DNA from: Litsea cubeba
Taxonomy: Eukaryota > Streptophyta > Magnoliopsida > Laurales > Lauraceae
Direction of reading: 5' to 3'
Assembly (NCBI GenBank): GCA_012931725.1
Contig: CM022946.1
Location: 53,142,999-53,206,998 of the forward strand
Length of the DNA: 64,000 nucleotides
Made by a program: the position numbers and the translations under genes. Below the pieces are notes generated by a model, which was given only the letters and a program-made list of their open reading frames with translations, was not told the origin of the DNA and did not search any database. Below, piece after piece: positions 35,185-46,736 of the stretch; position 1 is the first letter of the stretch, and every line of letters starts with the position of its first letter.

Positions 35185-38100
35185 TGTAAGATCCCGACCC
35201 CCAGTCCTTTTGTTTAGTATTGTTTTAATCGTGGTTTAGCTTTTTAAGTGAGATTTGATTTAGTTTGATCTTGTTTTTGAGTTTGACTAGATTTTTCCTT
35301 AGTCTTGGAGATTTTTAAGGACCGTTGACTTTGGTTTGACCTGGTTTATACGATATGTATTTTTTTTATGAGAAATTACTTTTCATTTCTAAAAATTCTG
35401 GATTTGACATATTTTGACTCATTTGATGAAGTTTAACAACCTTCATGTTTTGACCATTTTGATTTGATGATCAGAAAATGCATTTTTCGAGAAAAAGGGC
35501 AAAACTGACCTTTTACCCTAAATCTGTCCATGAATTTCGAAAATTTCAGAAATTAGGGAAAATATACTTTTCGGAAACTAGATATTTCGCTGATCATTTT
35601 TGTCTTCTTCGTCGTTTTCGTTCGGGGCCCGCAAATATGAGTTTCAGCCTTGTGAAGTTTGGGGCCCATGGGGCCCAACCCATTGTTCTCTTTATAAGAA
35701 GCCATGGGCTCTTGTCTTCCCCATTCTTTTTCCTTTTTCCTGCAACAAGGGAGGAGATAGGGTTTTCTCCCAGCCCCTTTCTCTCTCCTCATGTATCCCT
35801 TCTTCTTTGATGCTAAATGGAGAGTTGAGCTTCCCATCTTCTTCTCCTTCCTCTTTGCTTCCCAAAGACCCTATTTTCAAGGATTTTGAGCTAAGGAAAA
35901 TCCCTCATCCAAGCTTCTCTTCTTCGTTTGGGCTTTTCAAGGTTTGCAATAGCTTTCCAAACTTTAGATCTTTGTTCTCCTTTTCATTTAGAGTGTTTTC
36001 ATCACTCATGCAATGGGTTGTCATGGAGATTTGCAATGATTGGTTTTCTAGGGTTTCTTTTGAGCTATTTTGGGGGTTTTGTAATTTTGGAGCTTGAGGC
36101 CATACGAGGACCTTCATGGAGTGTTTTTGCATCTTCTCTTGACCAAGGCAAGTGAATTTCACAATTAATATGATGTTTTTGTGTTTCTTGTTTAAGCTTC
36201 ATGGCTTTTTCCTTATTTTGTTCAATTTTTCATGGTTTATGGATTGGCTTTGAATGAATGAAGAAACACTATGTTTATTCCACTTATGCTATTGCTTTAC
36301 ATCGTATAGGAGGTTTGTCTTCACTTTGCTCACTTTGAAAAATTAGTTTTCCTTGTGTTAAATAGTGTGTTCAAAGAAAGAGAGAAAAACTTTGATCTTT
36401 AAAAGTGTTTGTGTTTGATCAATTGGAAGGATCGTGTATGGTGATTTGAGGAGTTTTAGAAGGTCAAGAAATGGCCCAAATTATTGTGGAATTTTGTATG
36501 GAAGGAAAGGAATGAAAAAATGATAAAAAACAATGCAAAAATGCAAAAAAATCTGCACTGCCGGGCTGGACTGGGCAGGCCCAGTCCGCTCGAGCGACCC
36601 AGCTACTGTCTGGGTCCGCTCGAGCGAGGCCCAGCTCAGCCTGGGGCTGGTTTGGGCCCGAGTTTGGATTGTTTTGTGGGCCAGATTGTTGGGGCTCCCT
36701 TGGGCCTGATTCAAGTCCGCTTTTGGGCCATTTCAAGACCTGATGTTGGGTCAGTTTAGGGCCTGATAGTGGGCTGTTTTAAAATTTGTTGGTGGGCTTG
36801 TTTTATGGTTAGTTTGGGTTTGTTTTTAAACTTGATTCTTGGGCCATTAAAGGTTCAGTTTTGGGGCTGTTCTAAAGTATGTTTGTGGGCCATTCAAGTT
36901 TGGTTTTGGGCTGTTTTTAAGTTTGTTTTGTGGGCCAATAAATGTTTAGCTTTGGGCTGTTTTTAAAGTTTGTTTAGTGGTCCATTCAAGCTTAGTTTTT
37001 TTTTTTGGACTGTTTTAAGAATGGTTTAGGCCTTGCTTAAAGGGGCTATTTGGGTTAAACGAGTAGGCTATTTTGGACTTGGTTTAAGGCCAGCCTATGA
37101 GCCTGTTTTTTAAGAGTTTTGACATTACTTTTGATACTTGGAAATTGGTGAAATGGGAATGATGTGAGAATGTACATATGTGAAATTATCCGGGAACCTT
37201 TCGTGTCTCAATGCGCACTTTATCATTTAAACATTATGGATTTTCATTGGCATCAAACACATTCTTATTTATCAATGTTTAAAGGTTAAATGTGTATTGT
37301 GATGGTTCCTTGGTAAATCATTAAGTCATTCTCCACTATCCATTCCATTTCAAGTCAGAAAATGTATTTGTATTTGTATTTGTATTCTTTAGTAAACTAA
37401 TTTAAATAGCATCGGTGATTTGCTATAAAATCATGTGTTTTCCCATGTTCGAAAGGGTTGACCGTATGATTTTATACAAATCACCTTGATGCGTATTTGA
37501 ACGGTTTACCAGAGATATTCGTATGTTTTCTCCGATTCGATTTGAAAAGAGATTGGAGTATGTTCGTCACATTCGGGATTTCTTCGATAAGACTATTGTT
37601 TTGACAACACTAGTATTTGAAAATAAAAACCTCGAGACAAGACGGGGCCAGAGCTATGTGGTGCGAGCCCATGAGCCAAAGAGGCTATGACTTCGAAAAT
37701 AAAACCCCGAGGCAAGACGGGGCCAGAGCTATGTGGTGTGAGCCCCTGAGCCAAAGGGATTAGTATTATGTTAGATTTGTATCGGTTTGAGTCTGAAAAC
37801 TAAAGGCACCACTAGGCTTAGGTCACCTTGTCGGGCTGATCACCCGGCTTGGGATCTTTAATTCGTCCGCCAGCTGCAGCTTAGATTCTGTCTGTACCGA
37901 CCATGGCAACGGTTTTATCTGCCGGTCCCATTTGTATGGCTACGGTTCTGATTTTTGATCTGCCGGTCCCATTTGTATGGCTACGGTTCTGATCCTATTT
38001 CTAGTACCACGTTCAGTGGCTACGTTCTGTCTGCTCTTATTACTTCGGTAATGGGAGGATTTAGCTATTTGTGGTCGCCAAGGTTTTATCTGCATATTAC

Positions 38101-38987
38101 CTTATTTTATGATTCTTGTGGGTTATGCTTTTTATGTTTTGATTTGGTTAATGCATACGATATCGATCATTATCATATTGTCGCTATTATTCAGGATTTG
38201 AAAGGTATTTCCAACCATTAAATGCTTTATGCGGGCTACTATCTTTCGAAGCATTCGTACTTCTGAGATTGTTCTTTTATTGCTTTGATACTTATGTTCG
38301 GTCTTTCGATCGTTTCTCGCGATTTATTGTTATTATTGTCTAGACTCTATTTTCGGTTTTACGATGATTTCGTCAGGTTTTATGTATGTTCTTTTGTTTC
38401 ATATTATTTGTTTATTTGCTTGCCAGACCGTCGTGTCTGACCCTTTTTGTTTGGTGCCAGTTTCTTCTTCTCTTTTCTGTTTGTAGATGTTTGATCAGAG
38501 GAGGCGGTGGGACCGCCGGTCTGACGTGAGAGGCTGCCCATTGATATCATCTAGATGTCAAGTTTGGCACCGGAGTTCGTATTAAACCTTTGGGGGTAGT
38601 ATTTCTGTTTAGTTGGATATATTTTTGTATGGCTTTGTTAGCCTTTTTCTTTGGGTTTGTAATTAAGACATCTGTTAATTGTAACTTGAATATGTGGGAA
38701 ATAATAGTTTGTTACTACCAGCTCAGTTTATTTGGATTATGATTTGTACCAGCCAGCTTATGTGATGGCTTTGTGATATTGGTTGCGTGCGACACGGAAC
38801 CCGATGGCCATGGATTTCGAGTCGTAACACCATGTGTAGCTTCCGCGAAAATATACTCTGATTGTGTTGGAATGTGATTATCCTCATTCACGCGGATCTT
38901 GGGAACTATAACAAAAAGTTTCAATTTATCCCAAAATTTCGCACTCCGGGATCGGTTCACTGCAGGGCCCGGTTTCGGGGTGTGACA
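35185..38987 (+). repeat. LTR-C (3803 bp)
   Basis: Ends GTGTGACA directly before TSD GGTTC. It has the 46-bp duplication shared with A (about 37920-37995) and only two CGCTCGAGCG words. Confidence 0.9.
36587..36626. repeat. Palindromic word cluster, two copies (LTR-C)
   Basis: CGCTCGAGCG at 36587 and 36617 (spacing 30 bp). The word before the GAGGCCC motif present in A and B is missing. Confidence 0.95.
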
Positions 38988-39073
38988 GGTTCTCATGCCA
39001 TCTACCATCTTCTAAGGAGCATCAGACTCAACATAACCTCCATTGCAAAGTCCGTAATATTTAGGCACTTACA
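38988..39073 (+). repeat. Tat2 5' LTR, right part
   Basis: Starts with the second TSD copy GGTTC and runs to CTTACA at 39073. Joined to 19532-20218 it gives an LTR of about 768 bp. Confidence 0.85.
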
Positions 39074-39075
39074 GT

Positions 39076-39093
39076 TGGCGCCGTCTGTGGGGA
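39076..39093 (+). other. Primer-binding-site-like sequence of Tat2
   Basis: TGGCGCCGTCTGTGGGGA two bases after the LTR end; the form typical of plant Ty3/gypsy elements. Confidence 0.75.
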
Positions 39094-39120
39094 AGCACTA
39101 ACCCGATTTTCCCAAACACC

Positions 39121-41652
39121 ATGCCTCCCAAAGCTAAGAAAGGCGGAGAAGCTATGAGGGCGATAATCCAGCCACCCCAGCCACCCCCGGGCCTGTCGCC
39201 GGTCGTTCCTCCTCAGAGGCAATCGGAGGCAAGGTCTGGTGCAGCTGCCGCAATCAAGGAGCGCTCTGACACACACCTCTTCGTTTAGATCCCGCTCCCG
39301 GAGCAGATCGAAGACTCATCCCCGGAGGAGGAGGTTTTGCCTCCTCGACAAGATGAACAGCGACGAGAGCGTCCCCGGAAGGACAAAGCTGTAGCGGTCA
39401 GTGGGTCCCATCATTCCCGCTACTTCACTGGCGACAAGGACGTCGCGGCCCAGAGCATCCTCATCCGAGAGCAAGAAAAGTTGATCCAGCAGCTCCAACA
39501 GCAGCTTCGACAGCAGCCTGAGCGCGAGGCAAAGGTCGGCCCTCAGCCTTCTAAGAGTAGGCCGACCCATCGATTCGAGATCGACCTCAGGCAACACCTT
39601 GAGCAGAAGAGGCAGCGCCGGGCTCAGGACGAGGGCTCCAGCAACAGTCACTCGAAGAAAAGGTCAAAACCCCCCCTCGGGGACAAAGAAGACGAAGAAG
39701 CACGGCTTGACAGGCTCGTCAGGCAGGCGATCCGGCACAATATGGAAGTTATCTCTCGCAATCCCCTGGATTCGTACGACTCCGGCATCGCCGGCTCATC
39801 TCCTTTCTCTCAGGAAGTCAAGGATTTCCCCCTGCCCAAGAGATTCAGCATTCCGAGGTTCGTTCATTATGACGGCACCTCGGACCCGGCAGCGCATCTC
39901 CGACATTTCACCCAGAAGATGTCAGTGTTGGGTGACGTCGGTCATCTGAACTGTAGAGTTTTCTCGTCAAGTTCAGGAGACCTCCCCCTCAAATGGTTTT
40001 GCAGTCTCCCAGAAGGATCGATCTCGAGTTGGCACCAGTTGCGGAGCTCCTTCCTGGGGAAGTTCCAAGCCCACAGAGTCATCCCGAAGACAGATGGTGA
40101 CATCATGGCCCTCAAGATGAGGTGGAACGAGAGTATTACCCAATTTGCTAAGAGTTTCTGGGCTGTTTATAGCCAGATCGAAAACTCGAACGACGAAGTG
40201 GCGATCATGTCTATCCAGAACACCCTGTTGCCGGGCAATGACCTTCGCAAAGAGCTGGTCGGGAGCCCCATGACCTCGGTGGAAGCGCTAATGGCCAGGG
40301 TGAACAAGTACGTTGCCCAAGAGGAGGACGAAGTCAGGGCCAAGGAGAGCTTCGGCGTCTCTAAATCCCCCTCCAAAGGCCAGACCAAGCCCGAAGATCA
40401 AGCCGTCCAGCGCGATCGCCACCCTTCCAGGAAACCCACTTCCAAGAAGGAAAAATGGACGTTTCAGAGGGAAGAAAGGGATCGGCACCAAGCCTCCACC
40501 AACTCGGCAACGGCTTCGTTTCTCAATAGGGATGACAGCAAGAAGCCCAGGCCGGGTGTCCACACAGTATTCGAGGAAGCAGTCCACAAGATACTACACA
40601 AGATCAAAGACCATCCTTACTTCAGCTGGCCGCAGCCTATGCAGGGCAACCCCGCCAGCCGAAACCAGAGTAAGTTTTGCGCTTATCACAAGCAGAAGGG
40701 ACACGACACCGAAGACTGCTACTCCCTCAAGTCACACCTCGAGAAGCTCGTCAAGGAAGGACACTTAAAAGAGTATGTGAAAGGAGAAGGAGTAAACACC
40801 AGCCGAGCTCAACGCCAGGATGACGTAGCCCACTCTATCGATGAGTCGGAAAAACTTATCAGCGTCATCCACCTAGCTCCCGCCCCAAAGGGGAGTAACC
40901 AGGCCCGAGCAGAGGCCAGGAGGGCTGCACACGACAAACAGGTGATGACGGCCGAGCTCGAGCCAGCATCCAAGAGAGCTCGGAAGGAGAAACCCAGAAT
41001 CTATTTCTCCGAGGAAGACTTGGAAGGAGTCCAGCTCCCCCATAACGATCCGCTGATCGTCACCCTCAAGCTCAAGAACTGCATAGTTCAGAGGATCCTC
41101 GTCGACCCCGGGAGCTCTTCCGAGATCCTTTATTTCGACTGCTTTAGAAGGATGGGCCTTAGAGAAGAAAACCTGGAGGAAGCGCGCACTCCCCTGATAG
41201 GCTTCAGCGCCAAACCAGTGTATCCCAAGGGGAAGATCTCCCTCACGGTCCAGGTCGAAGGGGCCTCCATTACTGCCGACTTTCTTGTGGTAGATGCGTC
41301 GTCTCCCTATAATGCCATAATGGGGAGGACATGGCTGCACAGCATGGAAGCAATACCTTCCACCCACCACCAGAAGCTCAAATTCCCCTTAGAGGACAAG
41401 GACGGCAGAATGAAGGTGGTCACCGTCAGGGGCGACCAGCAGGCGGCCAAGCAATGTCTAATGGCCGTGGTACCCGGAGAGAAGGAGCCACAGCAAGTGA
41501 ACATGGCTACGTTGGAAGACGAGCTTGATAAGGTCGGCCGCGATCCCGAAAAGAAGAGCATAGAGGAATTGACCGAGGTCAGACTCGATCCCACTGATCC
41601 CAAGCACCACTTCCTGATTGGCAGCCAGCTCGCCGAGAAGGAAAATGCCTAG
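39121..41652 (+). pseudogene. Tat2 gag-protease, one internal stop
   Basis: ATG 39121 opens MPPKAKKGGE as in Tat1. A TAG at 39286 interrupts, and the same frame then runs open for 2.36 kb to TAG 41650. Capsid core with RHFTQKM and WFCSLPEGS (about 39895-40330); Lys/Arg-rich linker; zinc knuckle CX2HX4HX4C at about 40678; retroviral-type aspartic protease with ILVDPGSSSEIL (catalytic Asp codon at 41104) and the flap-distal IMGRTWLH motif (about 41317). DPGS instead of DTGS is a known variant in plant elements. Gag and protease are fused in frame, as is usual in this clade. Apart from the stop the frame is well preserved. Confidence 0.9.
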
Positions 41653-43034
41653 CTCGTTAATCTACTATTCAGGAACAAGGAGGTCTTCGCCTGAACCCCC
41701 TACGAGATGCCCGACATTGACCCCTAAGTCATGTGCCATAGGCTCAGCGCGGACCCTTAACACAAACCAGTGGTGCAGAAGTCACGCAGGACGGGGGTAC
41801 CGCAGTCAGAGGCAGTAGGCGAAGAAGTTGGAAAGTTGCTGGAGGCGCAGGCGATCAGAGAGGTCAAGTATCCGAAGTGGCTACCGAACACAGTGGTCGT
41901 CAAAAAGAAAACTGGGAAATGGAGAGTCTGCGTCGATTTCACTGACCTAAACAAAGCCTGTCCCAAAGACAGCTTCCCACTCCCAAAGATCGACTAGTTG
42001 ATCGACGCCACCAGTTACCAATGTACGAACCTGACGAAGAGAAGATTGCGTTCATAACGCCCAGAGGCATTTACTGTTACAAGGTTATGCCCTTTGGACT
42101 CAAGAACGCAGGGGCCACCTACCAAAGGCTGGTCATAATGATGTTCCAGGCCCAGCTAGGTAAGACAGTGGAGGTCTACATTGACGACATGGTCGTCAAG
42201 TCCAAGCAATCCCAGGACCACCTGGCCGATCTCAGTCAGGTGTTTGACATACTTAGGAGTTTCAAGCTGAAACTCAACGCCTCCAAATGCGCGTTCGGAG
42301 TCTGTTCCGATAAATTCCTTGGAAGCCTAGTCACCAGAAGAGGAATTGAAGCCAATCTAGATCAGATCACGGCAATCCTCAGAATACAAAGTCCAACGAC
42401 GTCGAAGTAGGTCCAGAAGCTCACCGGCATGGCTGCCGCACTCAATCGCTTCGTCAGCAGATCATCAGATAGATGCAGGCCTTTCTTTCAACTACTCAAG
42501 AAAAATCTGAAATTCCATTGGACACCGGAATGCGATGAAGCACTGCAAGGGTTCAAAGCTCATCTCTCCTCGCCTCCCCTGCTCTCAACTCCGAGACAGA
42601 GAGAGGTGCTCTATCTCTACCTCGCGGTCTCGGATCACGCAGTCAGTTCGGTCTTCATTAAAGAGGACGACAAACAGCAAAAGCCAATCTACTACACAAG
42701 CAAAATCATGCTTGATGCCGAGACCAGGTATCTCCCAATGGGGAAGCTCGCGTTGGCACTCGTCAGCGCTTCTCGCAAGCTATCCCACTACTTTCAAGCC
42801 TTCTCCATCATGGTCGTGAAGGAAAACCCACTCGGAGCGGTCTTCAAGAAGGCCGACTTCTCTAGGCGAATTTTGAAATGGGCCGTCGAATTGGGGCAAT
42901 ATGATATTAAATACCACCCTAAAACGGCGGTCAAAGCTCAAGTCCTAACAGATTTCATCGTTGAATTCACCTCTCCAAGCTCGGCCCCAACCCCGCTCGG
43001 CGCCGAACTGGGGGGCAGGGGGCATGAGGACTAG
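41653..43034 (+). pseudogene. Tat2 reverse transcriptase and first RNase H, disrupted
   Basis: In gag frame, RT begins with EEVGKLLEAQAI and runs to DLNKACPKDSFPLPKID, with stops at 41692, 41725, 41758 and 41995. After LIDATS a small deletion and frame change (about 42005-42025) remove the segment that normally holds the first catalytic motif (FMDAFSGYNQ-like). The new frame resumes with FITPRGIYCYKVMPFGLKNA, includes the catalytic YIDD (about 42179) and continues through the thumb, a TAG at 42408, and an RNase H region (about 42600-42960) to TAG 43032. It cannot make active enzyme. Divergence is mostly stops and little indel damage. Confidence 0.9.
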
Positions 43035-43676
43035 GTCACTGGGACAGAGCAAGAGCAGGCCTGGAACCGATTCCTCGCTTCCGCTTGGAAGGTATTCGTT
43101 GATGGATCCTCTACCCCCAAGAGGGCTGGCGCCGGCGTAGTCCTTCAATCTCCAGAGGGATTGGTTATCGAACAAGCCCTCACCCTTGATTTCAAAGCAT
43201 CCAATAACGAGGCAGAGTACGAGGCCCTAATAGCTGGGTTGAACAATGCTAAAATCCTAGGAGCCCAACACTTAGTGGTTTTCAGTGATTCACAGTTGGT
43301 GACGAGCCAGCTCACCGGAAACTACCAGGCTCGCTATGACAGGATGGTCGCCTACTTAGCGCACGCAAAAAAGCTCCTCTCGCAGTTCCAAAAAGCCGAA
43401 GTCAAACGGATCGGGAGGGACTCCAACTCGCATGCCGACGCCCTCGCCAGCCTAGCTTCAGCGGGTGAGGCCGGGAGGAAAAGAACTGTCGAGGTAGGAT
43501 CGCTAAAGAGGCCAAGCACGGAGCTCCCTCCACCTCGGCAGATTCTATGCGTCAATCTCGGCCCAAGCTGGATGGACGAAATCATTGCCTTCCTTAAAAA
43601 TGACCATCTCCCCGAAGATAAGAACGAAGTTCGCCGAATCAAACTCAAAGCGGCTCGGTTTTGGCTGAGCCCATAG
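43035..43676 (+). pseudogene. Second (archaeal-type) RNase H of Tat2
   Basis: Reads WKVFVDGSSTPKRAGAG, SNNEAEYEALIAGL, VVFSDSQLVTSQL and SNSHADALASLA, giving the catalytic D, E, D, D residues all present. A second RNase H of this type between RNase H and integrase is a hallmark of the Tat clade. It ends at TAG 43674 in the linker to integrase. Confidence 0.85.
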
Positions 43677-43985
43677 TGCAAGCTCTACAGGAAGTCCTTC
43701 ACCGGCCCCTACCTTCAGTGCGTACACCCCGACAATGTCGACGATTTCCTCTACGAGATGCATGAAGGAATCTGCGGAAGTCATATCGGTAGACGGTCAC
43801 TGGCGTACCGGGCAATCAGCCAGGGGTACTGGTGGCCGTACATGCAAACTGATGCGTAGAAATATGCCCGGAAGTGCGAAAAGTGCCAGAAGTTTTCACA
43901 CTCACTCCACCAGCCGGCCTAGGATCTGAGTCCACTATCCAGCCCGTGGCCTTTCGCCCAATGGGGATTGGACATCGTAGGACCT
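43677..43985 (+). pseudogene. Tat2 integrase, N-terminal zinc domain and start of core
   Basis: HEGICGSH and CEKC supply the HHCC zinc-binding residues. Stops at 43857 and 43920 follow where Gln is expected from the context (TDA-stop-KYARKCEKC, QPA-stop-DLSP). The core begins WPFAQWGLDIVGP and is cut by the solo LTR; the break does not change frame once the insert and one TSD copy are removed. Confidence 0.85.
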
Positions 43986-45793
43986 TGAAAGTCCAAAGGA
44001 TCCTAACCCTAGAGGGGGGGGGGGGGTTGAATAGGGTGATCTACACTTAATGACTAATTATGGCCAATTTTAATTCCTTTAAAATAAACTAGTCACATGT
44101 GATGATTAACATACAATATGCGGAAGCTTAAACAAAACAATCACCACAAAACAGTCACCACTACACAAGGATTTATAGTGGTTCGGCCTCAATGCCTACA
44201 TCCACTACCGGTTTGTGACTCAACACCCCACCGGATTTCCACTAATATGCTTTTCAAAAGGCTAAGCAATAACCTCTACAATATGCTTTCCAAGGATAAG
44301 CAATAACCTTACAATGTTGTTTTTCTAGGCTAAACAACAACCTATACACAATGCTTTTATATGGCTAAGCAATAACCTTACAATCAAATGATTTCTCTAA
44401 AGAAAGTGTTTTCACAAAACACTCTAAGAGATTACAATTAAGCTCAAATAAAATTGCCTCTAAATAGGCGAATATGAAAATGAAAAGCTAACTCACACAA
44501 CACTCTAAGTAATGCAAAGATGAATGCTCATGAAGTGTGTGTGTGAATACTTCAATCAAGTTGAAAATGAAAGCTCAATCAATTTATGCTAAAAGCATTT
44601 AAAAGTTTAATGCACATAAAAAGGTATGATTGAAGTAATAGGCAAATCACATGTACCAAATACAAACTTGTAGAAGATATGAAAAACAAGGGTTCACAAG
44701 TTGTATGAAATTAATTTAGTCTAAACATGTGATGCATGTGCAATGTTGTTTTCAAAACCAAACTAATTCAACAAAGGTTTAAATGAATGAAAACAACAAG
44801 GAAAGATTCAAAACAAGTTAATGAATCATGACATAAAAGAAATCAAAGATTTTGGCAATGCATGATTAACAAAATTTATAAAACAAACTTGTTTTGAAAT
44901 CAAGGTGAAGAATCCTATGACTTAAATCAAAGATTAAGGAAGTATAGGATTCAACACATCATAGTTTATATGCTAAAATCATTTACCAATAGTTTAACAA
45001 AGCATAAAACAATGATTACTAAAAGGCAAAGCTTACTTGGTGATTTAACTTCATTAATCCAAGCTTTAACTTTCCTTAATGACCATTAGCCTTCCTTAGC
45101 TTGATCCCCTTTCTTTCAAAATACCTCAAGAAGGGCTTCAAAGATCATCACTAATGGCTAAGGAATGAGTTTCTTTTTATAGAAAAAGTGGTCCAACGGC
45201 TCCTTGTCGGTCGACCCACAGGACCGACAGCTCAACGGTCAGATTCCAACGGTCAAGAAGTTTTTCGTTGTGCAGGTGTGGGTCAGCCGACAGGAACCGA
45301 CAAGCTGACCGACAGTACAAATTTGTTCAGAAAATAGCTCTCTGGAATTCTAACCGAGAGGCTTTCGGTCAGCTTCTGAACCATGGTCTGTTAGCCGACA
45401 CCTGACCGACATGCGAACCGACAGTGTGGCTAAAATCCCAACTTTTGCACATTTCAAAGTATTTTCATGTAGGGATTTTTGGGCCACTAAACCAAGCTTG
45501 GAAACATGATTTTAAATCATCTAAGTGCTTTTAAAATCATGAAACATAAAAAGCCAAATATAGTTTGAAACTTTAAAACATAGGCTAGCTTGATTTGTAC
45601 AAATTCTTTTCAAAAACAAATGCATCCAATGTTTAAAACCAAAACATGCACAAGCTATAAGATTTGCAATATTTAAAACAATGCATGTATAAATCCAGAT
45701 TTCAAGATTTTTAACTCAATGCATGTATGAAAATTCATGAGATGCTAAGATGTTAATGCATCCATCAAATTGCAATACACAAAATCCCTAACA
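43986..45793 (-). mobile_element. Solo LTR, probably Ty1/copia-like, reverse orientation (1808 bp)
   Basis: Perfect TSD GACCT at 43981-43985 and 45794-45798. On the minus strand it starts TGTTAGGGATTTTGTG and ends GGACTTTCA. A run of about 13 G follows CCCTAGA near 44012. No coding domain or second LTR. A cluster of GGTCGACC / ACCGACA words lies at about 45205-45425. The copia assignment is from end style only. Confidence 0.8.
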
Positions 45794-46507
45794 GACCTCT
45801 CCACCGAGCTCCAGGAAATAAGAGGTGGCTGATAGTATCCACCGATTATTTAACCAAGTGGATAGAAGCAGAAGCACTCTCCTCCATCACCGAGCACGAT
45901 TCAAAGAATTTTGTCTGGAGAAACATCGTCACAAGGTTCGGAATCCCACGGACTTTGATCTCGGATAACGGGACTCGGTTCGATTCCAACCTCTTCAAAA
46001 CCTTCTGCCAGGGGCTTGGCATCAGAAATCATTACTCTACCACAGCATACCCGCAGAGTAACGGTCAAGCCGAGATCTCCAACAAGGTGATGCTCGACGG
46101 ACTCAAGAAGAGGCTCGATCGAGCCAAAGGAAGATGGGTGGAAGAACTGCCGAGCGTCCTGTGGGCATACAGGACGACGCCAAGACGTTCCACCTCGACG
46201 ACACCCTTCTCCCTCGCCTACGGTATGGAAGCCGTGATTCCACTTGAGATCGGCCTCCCGACCTTGAGGTCGGAACTCTTCGACCAAGGCCATAACGACG
46301 TGAACTTGACTTGAGAGCTAGACCAAGCCGAAGAGCACAGGGAAGCGGCGGCCATCCGTCTAGCCGCCTACCAGCAGCAATTAGCCAGGGGTTACAACCA
46401 AAGGGTCAGAGAGAGGAAATTCTCGATCGGGGAACTTGTCCTAAAGAAGTCACTCACGCAGGACAAAGATCCGAACCACGGCAAGTTGGCGCCAAACTAG
46501 CACGGAC
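45794..46507 (+). pseudogene. Tat2 integrase catalytic core and C-terminal start
   Basis: Continues in frame after the solo LTR: VSTDYLTKWIEAEA (first Asp), LISDNGTRFDS (second Asp) and NGQAEISNKV (Glu) complete the DDE triad; then WAYRTTPRRSTSTTPF. TGA 46312 and TAG 46498 occur where Trp codons are expected (LT-stop-ELDQAEE; LAPN-stop-HG). The gene is cut inside the GPF/Y module by element 3. Confidence 0.9.
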
Positions 46508-46736
46508 AGTTGACACCAAAAATGTCACTTTGCCTCTTCAAGATCCAAAGAGCTATATGAAGTCGCAACCTACCATAAATAGGCAATGCTACTTCCAAAA
46601 AATCAAATCTTGTCAGAATCAAACAAAAACTGCAAGATCCTTCAAGACAGCCAAAAGAGGAGTACACAAGAAGTTTCGGGCCATTTCAAAATCATTTGAC
46701 CTAACTTTGCTTCTCCGGCAGCTGAAAAGGAGCTCC

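Larger units (their letters stand above)
20219..38987 (+). mobile_element. Three-LTR, two-interior non-coding element, Del/Tekay-like (18.8 kb)
   Basis: The order is LTR-A (20219-26855), interior 1, LTR-B (29129-32907), interior 2, LTR-C (35185-38987). All LTRs start TGTAAGATCCCGACCCC and end GGGGTGTGACA. The whole block is flanked by one perfect TSD GGTTC (20214-20218, 38988-38992), so it is bounded as one insertion. Each interior begins with TGGTATCAGAGC, the usual initiator-Met tRNA primer site, and ends in a G-rich polypurine tract. No gag or pol is recognisable in either interior. LTR ends, primer and size suggest a non-autonomous derivative of a Del/Tekay chromovirus. The tandem form is best explained by recombination between LTRs after insertion. 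Confidence 0.9.
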
